NCBI GenBank assembly: GCA_041568335.1
Contig: JBFFZZ010000209.1
Span: 1-5,711 of the forward strand
Reading direction: 5' to 3'
Length of the DNA: 5,711 nt
DNA from: WVWW01 sp041568335
Lineage (GTDB): Bacteria; Acidobacteriota; Polarisedimenticolia; Polarisedimenticolales; Polarisedimenticolaceae
Below are positions 1-5,711 of this stretch, one piece after another. Positions within the stretch are counted from its first letter, which is position 1, and the number at the start of each line of letters is the position of its first letter. The notes beneath the pieces are model-generated. The model was not told the DNA's origin. It did no database searches and saw nothing but the letters and a program-made list of their open reading frames with translations. The position numbers and the translations under genes were made by a program.

Positions 1-922
1 CGATCTGGTAGTCCACCTGGACCCGCTGGATCGTCTGATCCGAGTAGTCGAGGTTCGACTGGTACGACGTCTCGGGATCGACGTTGGGGATCGCCGCCGG
101 GAAGCCGGGGGCCATCGCGATCAACGGCAGGCCGGCATCGGGGCTGAAGCTCGCGTCGATCGCCTCCAAGTTGACGTTGATCGAGCTGCGTTCGTTGATG
201 CGGAAACTGAAGCTTGGGTTCACGCCCCGGTGCTCGCTCGACAGGTTGTCACGGTAACCGTCGGACTCGCGGTAGAAACCGTTCAACCGGAACGCCAGGG
301 AACCCTCGTCGTTGGCCTGGTTCCAGTCGACCTGGCCCTCGTAGGTCCCGAAGCTCCCGCCGCCCAGCTCGACACTCAGGAAATCGTTGGGCACCGGCTG
401 CTTGCGCACGATGTTGACGGCGCCGGACATCGGCTGGGCTCCGTAGAGATAGCCACCGGGCCCCTTGAGGACCTCGACGCCCTGGATGTTGTAGGTCGGA
501 TAGATCGTCGCTTCCGGAACGGCCGCACCGTCGACCATGACGAGCGAACCGGAGAGCGAGTCGAACCCTCGCAGGTAGAAGAAATCGTGCACACCGTTCT
601 GGGCCTGGATGTTGACACCGGAGACGTTCTCCAGGATGTCGGACAGGTTTTCCGCCTGCTGCTCGTTGAACAGCTCGGAGGTGACCGTCCCGACGATCCC
701 CGGCGTCAGCCGGGAGTCGACCGCGAGCTTGGTCGCGATCGTGTTCGACTGCGGTATCGCCGACGCATCGACCTTGACGTATTCCGCCAGGGTGCCCTGA
801 TCGTCGTTCTTCGTCTCGGCATCGGGATCGGCGTCCACCGGTTCGGCCCACGCGAGACCACCCGACAACAGGAGGACCGCAACCGTCCCCCAAACCGGGA
901 TCCACTTTTTGTTTTTTGACAC
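1..922 (-). CDS. TonB-dependent outer-membrane receptor (siderophore-receptor type), C-terminus cut by window edge
   Basis: Outer-membrane active transporter driven by TonB-ExbBD; 307 residues are visible and the frame is open to the window edge, so most of the beta-barrel is missing. Start is GTG 922, chosen for the GAGGAG Shine-Dalgarno 6 nt upstream and the signal peptide it gives: SKNKK, then hydrophobic VAVLLLSGGLAWA, cut after A26. A candidate TonB box is EYVKVDAS (47-54). The plug domain (about 65-175) shows TPGIVGTVTSELF (73-85), ILENVSGVNIQ (96-106), FFYLRGFDSL (114-123), MVDG (129-132) and VEVLKGPGGYLYG (149-161), then GAVNIVRKQP (167-176), all hallmarks of siderophore-type receptors. 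Barrel strands begin near 181 with LSVELGGGSFGTYEG. The plug does not reveal the ligand; ferric siderophore, heme, vitamin B12 or another metal complex are all possible. It may be co-transcribed with the four genes upstream, separated by only 54 nt. Confidence 0.93.
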   Translation of the reverse strand, partial: MSKNKKWIPVWGTVAVLLLSGGLAWAEPVDADPDAETKNDDQGTLAEYVKVDASAIPQSNTIATKLAVDSRLTPGIVGTVTSELFNEQQAENLSDILENVSGVNIQAQNGVHDFFYLRGFDSLSGSLVMVDGAAVPEATIYPTYNIQGVEVLKGPGGYLYGAQPMSGAVNIVRKQPVPNDFLSVELGGGSFGTYEGQVDWNQANDEGSLAFRLNGFYRESDGYRDNLSSEHRGVNPSFSFRINERSSINVNLEAIDASFSPDAGLPLIAMAPGFPAAIPNVDPETSYQSNLDYSDQTIQRVQVDYQI

Positions 923-928
923 CTCGTG

Positions 929-934
929 CTCCTC
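929..934 (-). promoter_or_regulatory. Ribosome binding site of the TonB receptor gene
   Basis: GAGGAG on the minus strand, 6 nt from the GTG start at 922. It decides in favour of the non-ATG start. It lies in the only intergenic gap of the window (923-976, 54 nt), which shows no convincing promoter and only a 4-bp GGGC/GCCC stem without a T-run, so no terminator is supported. Confidence 0.75.
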
Positions 935-976
935 GTTGGGCTCCCCGCGCCCGTTGTCCCCGCCGTCGGATTGCCG

Positions 977-2233
977 CTACTTCGAGATATCGAAGGCGAC
1001 GATTTCTTTCTCGTCTCTCAGGTAAAGACGTCCCCCTGCCAGGGTCGGAACCGTCCAAGTCTTGCTCTTGAATGCCTCGACCGTACCGAGCTCGCCGTAC
1101 CCCTCCGGGGTCGCCTCGAGCAGCACCAGCTTACCGCGGTCGGAAAGCGCGATCAGCTTACCGTCGGCCGCGAACAGCGAACCGTGCCCCAAACCGCGTT
1201 GCCGCCAGCGGGTCGTCCCGTCCGCAGGGTCGACGCACTTGAGCGTGCCCTCGTCGAAACCGTAGAGCATCCCGCCGTACAACACCGAGCTCGAAAACTT
1301 GTTGCGCATCTCGCGGTTGCGCCACAGCTCCTCGGCCGCGACACCGTCCCCGGTCTTGGAGACCTTCAACATGATCGCTCCACGCTCGTATCCCGTGGAC
1401 AGGAAGACGCGATCGCCGTCGAGCAGGATCGGCGTCGAGGCGTTGACGCCCCAGTCCGTCTTCCAACCGAGCTCCCAGAAGGTCTCGCCGCTGGCCGGAT
1501 CGAGCGACACGATCTTGTCCCCGACGAAAACGAGGATCTGGCGCACCCCCGCGAGGGTCATCGCGACCGGCGCCGCGTAGCCGGCGCGGTCGTCGCGGGC
1601 GGACCAGCGGAGCTCGCCGGTCGTTTTGTCCAACGCGAGGATCGAGCGTCCTTCGTCGCCGCCCGGGTTGACGATGAGCAAATCGCCCTCGATCAGCGGC
1701 GAGCCGGACAGTCCCCAACGCGGCGGCCTCGCGCCGAACGCCTCGCGCAGATCGTGCTGCCACAGCACCGCGCCATCCGATGCTCTCACCGCCAGCAAGT
1801 CCCCCGAGGAGCTCAGCGCGTAAAGCACGCCGGCTTCGAGGGTCGGCGTCGCGCGCGGGCCGTTGCCATAACCGTCTTTGAAATTCGCGCCCGTGCGGAC
1901 CTTCCAGATCTCACTCCCGTCCGCGGCGGACAGGCCGGCGAGAAACGCGTCCCCGCCCGCGCCGTACTGCGTGTACAACCGGCCGGCATCGACGATGATC
2001 GCGGAAAATCCCTGACCGAGCGGACGCCGCCACAACTCCTTCGGGCCGGTTTCGGGCCACCTCGGCGCGATTCCCGTTTCCCCGGACACTCCCGTGCGGC
2101 CGGGCCCCCGCCATTGCGACCACGAAGCGGTCTGCCACGGCTCGGTCTTTTCTTTCGTCTCCTCGGCCACGCTCAACGTGAACGGCGCGAGGCAAAGGAG
2201 CCCGTACGAGACACTCCTAGGTATAGCGCGCAT
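977..2233 (-). CDS. Exported PQQ-like beta-propeller protein, QWRGP type
   Basis: Predicted 418-aa secreted beta-propeller. ATG 2233 is supported by a good Shine-Dalgarno (GAGAGG, 7-nt spacer) and by a signal peptide: basic MRAIPR, then hydrophobic YGLLCLAPFTLSVA, likely cut before EET at about residue 23. The Cys at 14 does not sit in a lipobox. The mature protein opens with SWSQWRGPGRTGVSGETG (37-54) and WPETGPKELW (59-68), a start common in PQQ-like propeller proteins of acidobacterial and planctomycete type. Blade-marking Trp residues W68, W110, W158, W210, W253, W304 and W343, mostly after a DG/TG turn, are spaced about 40-50 residues and suggest seven or eight blades. The only mature Cys is C333, so there is no disulfide ring typical of PQQ dehydrogenases and no heme motif. 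It is clearly diverged from the other propeller here, so it is not a recent tandem duplicate. It overlaps the radical SAM gene by 17 nt and ends 54 nt before the receptor gene. Role unknown; a binding or accessory function is inferred. Confidence 0.9.
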   Translation of the reverse strand: MRAIPRSVSYGLLCLAPFTLSVAEETKEKTEPWQTASWSQWRGPGRTGVSGETGIAPRWPETGPKELWRRPLGQGFSAIIVDAGRLYTQYGAGGDAFLAGLSAADGSEIWKVRTGANFKDGYGNGPRATPTLEAGVLYALSSSGDLLAVRASDGAVLWQHDLREAFGARPPRWGLSGSPLIEGDLLIVNPGGDEGRSILALDKTTGELRWSARDDRAGYAAPVAMTLAGVRQILVFVGDKIVSLDPASGETFWELGWKTDWGVNASTPILLDGDRVFLSTGYERGAIMLKVSKTGDGVAAEELWRNREMRNKFSSSVLYGGMLYGFDEGTLKCVDPADGTTRWRQRGLGHGSLFAADGKLIALSDRGKLVLLEATPEGYGELGTVEAFKSKTWTVPTLAGGRLYLRDEKEIVAFDISK

Positions 2234-3548
2234 TCTGATACCTCTCGTCGTAGAACTCGGGCAGCAACGTGTCGACCCGCAGGAGACCCTGCCGGGTCAA
2301 GGTAGCACCGGCGTCGTGGACTTCCAGCATCTGGTTGCTCTGAAGGCGGGAGAATGCCTCCGCGTAGCGTTGCATGACGTCGACACCGAACTTGTCCTTG
2401 AAATAAGGAGCATGCACGCGGCCGAGCTTCATTTGCAGGATCATCTCCCGCGTCAGCCGTTCGTCTTCGGTCGGGGCGAACGCGCGCTGGATCGGCAGGC
2501 GGTCGTTCTCGACGGCGTCGAGATAACCGTCCCAACCGGTCTGGTTCTGGTAGTGCACCCCGCCGACGTGCGAGAACGAGGAAACGCCGATCCCGAGCAG
2601 ATCCGCCCCGTGCCACAGCGAGTTGCGGTACATGAACCGGGCTTTCGAGTCCTTCTTGAACACCGTGTACGAGCTGGACACTTCGTAACCGTGCAGCTCG
2701 AACTGCTCGAAGGCCCAGTCGTGCCAGGCTCGTTTGGTCTCCCAATCGGCGACCGCGATGCCGCCTCCGCCGAGGGCATCACGCGAGTACTCGGTGTTGA
2801 ACGGAAGCTCCATCTGATAGACCGTGACGCTGTCCGGTGACAGGTCGATGGCCTTGCGAATCGTCTCGCGCCACGTGTCCCAGCTCTCCCCGACCATCCC
2901 CGCGATCAGATCGATGTTGAGCTGGTCGAAACCGGCTTCCCGGATCCAGGGAAGGCAGCGACCGATCTCCTTGGAAACGTGAGCGCGTCCGTTATCGCGC
3001 AGGATCTCGTCGTCGAAGTTCTCGACCCCGAGCGATAACCGGGTGACCCCCACGTCACGGATCGCCCCGATCTTCGCCTCGGTGAGCGTCCCGGGCTCGC
3101 ATTCGAACGTGACCTCCTCGACCGATTCCCAGGGGAAGGTGTCCTTCAGATCCGCGAACAACCGGCGCAGGTGCTTGGCGCTGATGAACGACGGGGTCCC
3201 GCCACCCACGTAAACGAACTCGGGGTTGCGACCGGCGATCGTCTTGCTGTCACGAAGCGCACGCGCCTCGCTCACCACCGCGCCGAGATAGCGGTCGATG
3301 TCCCGTGCGTTCTTGTCGGTGTACACCTTGAAGTAACAGAACTTGCAGCGGCGACGGCAGAACGGGATGTGCAGGTACAAGCCCAGCGGCCGGTCGTCGA
3401 CCGGCCCGTCGTCGAGAGCGCGGATCGCGTCGGAGACCGCATCCTCGCTCCAGAACGAGTAGGGCGGATAGTTGGAGACGAAGACGCTGCCGACCTCGGT
3501 CTTTTGAAGCTTCTGCCCCACCGCCGTTGCGGGTTCGCTACGGCTCAT
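2217..3548 (-). CDS. HemN/HemW-like radical SAM enzyme (coproporphyrinogen III oxidase family, function unassigned)
   Basis: Cytosolic 443-aa radical SAM protein. The ATG at 3548 is preferred over an in-frame extension to 3908: the extra 120 residues are Arg/Gly-rich shadow of the upstream gene, and ATG 3548 forms an ATGA overlap with that gene's stop. Motifs in order: N-terminal NYPPYSFW (26-33); LYLHIPFC followed by RRRCKFC, giving the CxxxCxxC 4Fe-4S ligands C64, C68 and C71; GGGTPS (115-120); FECEPGT (148-154); SLGVENF (172-178); NIDLIAGMVGE (211-221); VTVYQMELPFNT (241-252); GADLLGIGVSSFSH (314-327); YQNQ (333-336); and a HemN-type C-terminal winged-helix region (about 350-430). After the cluster the sequence is CYF, like the CxF of HemW, not the CGC of true HemN. 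Length and N-terminal extension, however, are closer to HemN or HutW/ChuW. HemN activity is therefore doubtful; heme-related, methyltransferase or other radical chemistry is possible. No strong Shine-Dalgarno is seen, so translation probably depends on the upstream gene. Confidence 0.93.
   Translation of the reverse strand: MSRSEPATAVGQKLQKTEVGSVFVSNYPPYSFWSEDAVSDAIRALDDGPVDDRPLGLYLHIPFCRRRCKFCYFKVYTDKNARDIDRYLGAVVSEARALRDSKTIAGRNPEFVYVGGGTPSFISAKHLRRLFADLKDTFPWESVEEVTFECEPGTLTEAKIGAIRDVGVTRLSLGVENFDDEILRDNGRAHVSKEIGRCLPWIREAGFDQLNIDLIAGMVGESWDTWRETIRKAIDLSPDSVTVYQMELPFNTEYSRDALGGGGIAVADWETKRAWHDWAFEQFELHGYEVSSSYTVFKKDSKARFMYRNSLWHGADLLGIGVSSFSHVGGVHYQNQTGWDGYLDAVENDRLPIQRAFAPTEDERLTREMILQMKLGRVHAPYFKDKFGVDVMQRYAEAFSRLQSNQMLEVHDAGATLTRQGLLRVDTLLPEFYDERYQNARYT
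2241..2246 (-). promoter_or_regulatory. Ribosome binding site of the second propeller gene, inside the radical SAM coding sequence
   Basis: GAGAGG on the minus strand, 7 nt from ATG 2233. It is embedded in the last codons of the radical SAM gene (Glu-Arg of DERYQN). Its presence supports the start that overlaps the upstream gene by 17 nt. Confidence 0.65.
3545..3548 (-). promoter_or_regulatory. ATGA stop-start overlap coupling the first propeller to the radical SAM gene
   Basis: The minus strand reads ATGA: the ATG (3548-3546) starts the radical SAM gene and the TGA (3547-3545) ends the propeller gene. The upstream bases (GGGAACGGGAAGCC) give no well-spaced strong Shine-Dalgarno. This fits translation by re-initiating ribosomes and a fixed ratio of the two proteins. 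Confidence 0.7.
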
Positions 3549-4645
3549 GGCTTCCCGTTCCCAAAGCAGTACAGTTGACCATCCACCGTGCCGATGACCA
3601 GACGATCGTCGGCAACCGCGGGTGTCGCCATCAGGCCGGATCCCGTATCGAATCGCCACTCCACCTTGCCGCTCTTGCGGTCGAAGGCGAACAGCTCGCC
3701 GGTCAGCGAACCGACGTAGACGCGCGAGCCGGAGATGACCGGAGAGGAGTCGACCTTGGCCTTGGTCCGGTGGGACCACAGCGAGGTCCCGTCTTCGAGC
3801 TTGATCGCGTGCACGGTCTTGTCCCGGCCGCCGACGAACAGACGATCGTCGTCGAGCGCCACCGAGGAGAGGTACGGGAACTGCCGTTCGGGGTTTTCGT
3901 AGGCCCACAGCACCTTGCCGGCCGTGAGATCGACCGCGACGACCTGGTTCTCGAACGTACCCATGTAGGCGACACCGTCGCGAACCGCGGGGCTGGCGCC
4001 GACATAGGCGTTGAGCAGGATCTGTTGCTTCTCCTCACCCGTGGCGATGTCGATGGATCGCAGGTAGCCGTCGCACCCCGCCGAGTAGGCGATGCCGTCG
4101 ACGATCGCGGGTGTGCCGTAGACGTAACCTCCCGTCTCGACCTTCCAGGCCAGTGTTCCGTCGCCCTTCAGGCAGTAAAGAAACTGATCGTTCGACCCGA
4201 ACAGGATGCGATCCTTGTGGAAGTTCGCCGACGAGACGATCTCGGATTCGGTCTCGAACGTCCAGCGCGCCTTCCCGGTCTTGGCGTCGACCGCGTGAAA
4301 GACACCGGCCGCGTCGCCGATATAGACCGTCCCCGCGTTGACCGAGGGCGAGGCCTTGATCTCGTCCGTCGCCTCGTAGACCCAGATCCCGCTCCCGTCG
4401 GCAAGCGAAACGGCGTAGAGCTTGCCGTCCAGCGCGCCGACAAAAACGACACCATCGACGATCGCGGCGCCGGATTCGATGCCCTCCTCGACCTCGAACA
4501 GCCACAACGGATCGAGCTTCTCGGGAAGCACGGCCGCGCGGCCGTGGAGCTGCGGGTCGCCGCGGAACAGATTCCAGTGGTCCGCCGACACGGGGGCCGC
4601 GGCCAACAGCATCGCGATGACGATCGCTCTAGTAGGCCGCTTCAT
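3545..4645 (-). CDS. Exported PQQ-like (BamB-like) eight-repeat beta-propeller protein
   Basis: Predicted 366-aa periplasmic or surface-facing beta-propeller, probably a binding or scaffold protein; no enzyme activity can be assigned. Start ATG 4645 is chosen because it gives a clean signal peptide (MKRPTR, hydrophobic IVIAMLLAAAPVSA, likely cut after A21). The frame extends upstream to a TTG at 4732, but that would bury the signal in a 29-residue polar leader. The mature protein has about eight repeats of roughly 40 residues with the pattern 'DG/TG-x(3)-W ... P/S-x-V-x-DG-x-V-Y/F-x-G ... L-Y-A-V/D'. The regular Trp residues are W48, W88, W128, W167, W247, W290 and W330, and blade five (near 207) lacks its Trp. 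There is no vicinal Cys pair and no CxxCH heme motif, so PQQ or heme binding is not supported. It overlaps the upstream dehydrogenase by 17 nt and the downstream radical SAM gene by 4 nt. The Shine-Dalgarno is weak, suggesting translational coupling. Confidence 0.9.
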   Translation of the reverse strand: MKRPTRAIVIAMLLAAAPVSADHWNLFRGDPQLHGRAAVLPEKLDPLWLFEVEEGIESGAAIVDGVVFVGALDGKLYAVSLADGSGIWVYEATDEIKASPSVNAGTVYIGDAAGVFHAVDAKTGKARWTFETESEIVSSANFHKDRILFGSNDQFLYCLKGDGTLAWKVETGGYVYGTPAIVDGIAYSAGCDGYLRSIDIATGEEKQQILLNAYVGASPAVRDGVAYMGTFENQVVAVDLTAGKVLWAYENPERQFPYLSSVALDDDRLFVGGRDKTVHAIKLEDGTSLWSHRTKAKVDSSPVISGSRVYVGSLTGELFAFDRKSGKVEWRFDTGSGLMATPAVADDRLVIGTVDGQLYCFGNGKP

Positions 4646-5711
4646 AGAACTCGAGCATGTCGGCCGGGGTGACCGGCCGCGGATTGAATCGCGCGGTCCA
4701 TTGCTGGTTCGCCTCGCCGGCGAGACGGTCAAGCGAATCGCGCGGGACGCGACAATCGGACAGACGGATGGGAAGACCCGAGATCGCGCGCAGCTCCATG
4801 ATCCTGCGGCGCAGCGCCTCCCCGGGCTCGTCCCCTTGCTCGGCGGGGCGCAGCTCGTCGTAGCGCTCGCCGACCTCCTCCGCGTTGAACGTCATGACGT
4901 GCGGCAGCACCAGGCCCACCGCGATGCCATGCGTCACGTCGTAGTGCACGGTCAGGGGGTTGGCGCAGGCGTGCGCGGCTCCGAGCATCGAGTGTTCGAT
5001 GGCCGCGCCCGCGATGTGCGAGGCGAGCAGCATCGAGCCTCTCGCCTCGGCGTCGTCGCCGCCCGCGAGCGTCGCCTCGAAGCTGGCGTCGATCAGCTTC
5101 CACGCCTCGCGGCCGAGCAGCCGCGAGATCGGATTGGAGCGCGTACAGACGTAGCTTTCCACCGCGTGGGAGATCGCGTCGACTCCGGCGACGCCCGCGA
5201 CGTCGCGCGGCAGGCTCTTGGTCAGGGTGTCGTCGAGGATCACGGTCCGGAACTTGGCCTTGCGGTCGCCGCAGGCCATCTTCGCGCCCGTTCCCCCGTG
5301 CGCGATCAGCGCGTAGGACTGGGCGTCACTCCCCGTGCCCGCCGTGGTGGGAATGCCGATCGAGGGAAGCATCTCCCGCGACGCCCGACCGGTACCCCAG
5401 TAATCTTCCATCCGGCCGCCGTTGGTGAGCACGAAGTTGATGCCCTTGGCACAATCCATCGCGCTACCACCGCCGAGACCGATGATGCAGTCGATTTTCT
5501 CCGACGCCGCAAACTCACGACCGGCCTCGACATGGGCCGATGACGGGTTGCGATCGACGCGATCGAAAACGACCGTACGGACACCGGCCGATTCCAGCGA
5601 CTTGACCGCACGGTCGACGTGGCCCGCCCCGCGCAACCCCGCATCGGTGACGATCAACGCCCTGCGGCTCTCGAGGTCACGGGCAAGGTCGCCGAGTCGA
5701 TCCAGCTCGCC
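4629..5711 (-). CDS. Iron-containing (group III) alcohol dehydrogenase, N-terminus cut by window edge
   Basis: Cytosolic NAD(P)-dependent alcohol dehydrogenase or aldehyde reductase of the Fe-ADH (FucO/AdhB-like) family; the substrate is not predictable. The visible 360 residues start inside the nucleotide-binding domain, and the frame stays open to the window edge. A TTG at 5657 could be mistaken for a start, but in-frame family-like sequence continues upstream (GELDRLGDLARDLESRRAL), so the true start lies outside. Probably only about 10-25 residues are missing. Visible motifs, numbered from the first visible residue: GGGSAMDCAK (80-89, dinucleotide binding), PTTAGTGSD (121-129; family usually ends in E), and the four expected metal ligands D178, H182, H247 and H261. 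The C-terminal NPRPVT is at 343-348. The segment after H247 reads ACANPL where FucO has GMAHPL, so a conserved active-site His is Asn here. Its stop overlaps the next gene by 17 nt, so it heads or continues an operon. Confidence 0.93.
   Translation of the reverse strand, partial: GELDRLGDLARDLESRRALIVTDAGLRGAGHVDRAVKSLESAGVRTVVFDRVDRNPSSAHVEAGREFAASEKIDCIIGLGGGSAMDCAKGINFVLTNGGRMEDYWGTGRASREMLPSIGIPTTAGTGSDAQSYALIAHGGTGAKMACGDRKAKFRTVILDDTLTKSLPRDVAGVAGVDAISHAVESYVCTRSNPISRLLGREAWKLIDASFEATLAGGDDAEARGSMLLASHIAGAAIEHSMLGAAHACANPLTVHYDVTHGIAVGLVLPHVMTFNAEEVGERYDELRPAEQGDEPGEALRRRIMELRAISGLPIRLSDCRVPRDSLDRLAGEANQQWTARFNPRPVTPADMLEFYEAAY

Noticed and set aside
923..976. Possible terminator or promoter in the only intergenic gap
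   Set aside because: Only a 4-bp GGGC/GCCC stem, no T-run, and no convincing -35/-10 pair; the gap is explained by the ribosome binding site.
249..1058. Long minus-strand open frame (269 codons) covering the receptor start and reachable by -1 slippage
   Set aside because: Its translation is Arg/Gly/Pro-rich with no family signal, while the overlapping frame encodes a clear signal peptide and TonB plug. It is a GC-rich shadow.
926..2305. Plus-strand open frame of 459 codons opposite the second propeller
   Set aside because: It is the complement of a well-supported propeller gene, and the product is low-complexity Arg/Pro/Gly/Val with no recognisable domain.
3549..3908. 120-residue N-terminal extension of the radical SAM protein
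   Set aside because: It overlaps the C-terminal blades of the propeller gene in another frame, is Arg-rich and unlike the family. The ATGA start at 3548 gives a normal family N-terminus.
977..4645. Reading the locus as PQQ-dependent alcohol oxidation because of an alcohol dehydrogenase next to 'PQQ' propellers
   Set aside because: The dehydrogenase has the GGGS nucleotide-binding motif and Asp/His metal ligands of NAD-type Fe-ADH, and the propellers lack the cysteine ring and heme motif of quinoprotein dehydrogenases.
3527..4672. Plus-strand open frame of 381 codons opposite the first propeller
   Set aside because: Antisense shadow; its regular RG/DD/V pattern simply mirrors the 40-residue propeller repeats on the other strand.
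4646..4732. 29-residue N-terminal extension of the first propeller from a TTG
   Set aside because: It would place a polar leader ahead of a textbook signal peptide; ATG 4645 is the better start.
4422..5543. Plus-strand open frame of 373 codons opposite the alcohol dehydrogenase
   Set aside because: Antisense to a gene with complete Fe-ADH motifs; the translation has no family features.

Overview
This is a GC-rich window in which every supported gene lies on the minus strand, so transcription runs from right to left. The TonB-dependent receptor at the left end implies a Gram-negative, double-membrane bacterium. The two exported 'PQQ-like' propeller proteins, one opening with a QWRGPGRTG motif, are a style I associate with Acidobacteriota, Planctomycetota, Myxococcota and related lineages. 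The sequence alone does not fix the phylum.

In transcription order the layout is: (1) an iron-containing, NAD(P)-type alcohol dehydrogenase, cut at its N-terminus by the right window edge; (2) a secreted eight-repeat beta-propeller; (3) a cytosolic radical SAM enzyme of the HemN/HemW-like superfamily; (4) a second, different secreted beta-propeller; (5) a TonB-dependent outer-membrane receptor, cut in its barrel by the left window edge. Junctions are very tight: a 17-nt overlap, a 4-nt ATGA overlap, another 17-nt overlap, then a 54-nt gap with a good Shine-Dalgarno. This is the architecture of one polycistronic transcript. No promoter, terminator, RNA gene, mobile element or CRISPR array was seen, and no gene-free stretch exceeds 54 nt.

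The gene set alternates cytosolic redox enzymes with exported propellers and ends in a ligand-uptake receptor. A reasonable inference is a system that binds or imports a ligand at the cell surface (receptor plus propellers) and processes it in the cytosol (radical SAM enzyme plus alcohol dehydrogenase). The ligand cannot be read from the sequence. Heme or another tetrapyrrole, a metallophore, or an alcohol/aldehyde-bearing compound are all open. Neither propeller shows the hallmarks of a true PQQ-dependent dehydrogenase, and the alcohol dehydrogenase is of the metal/NAD type, so this should not be read as PQQ-dependent alcohol oxidation.
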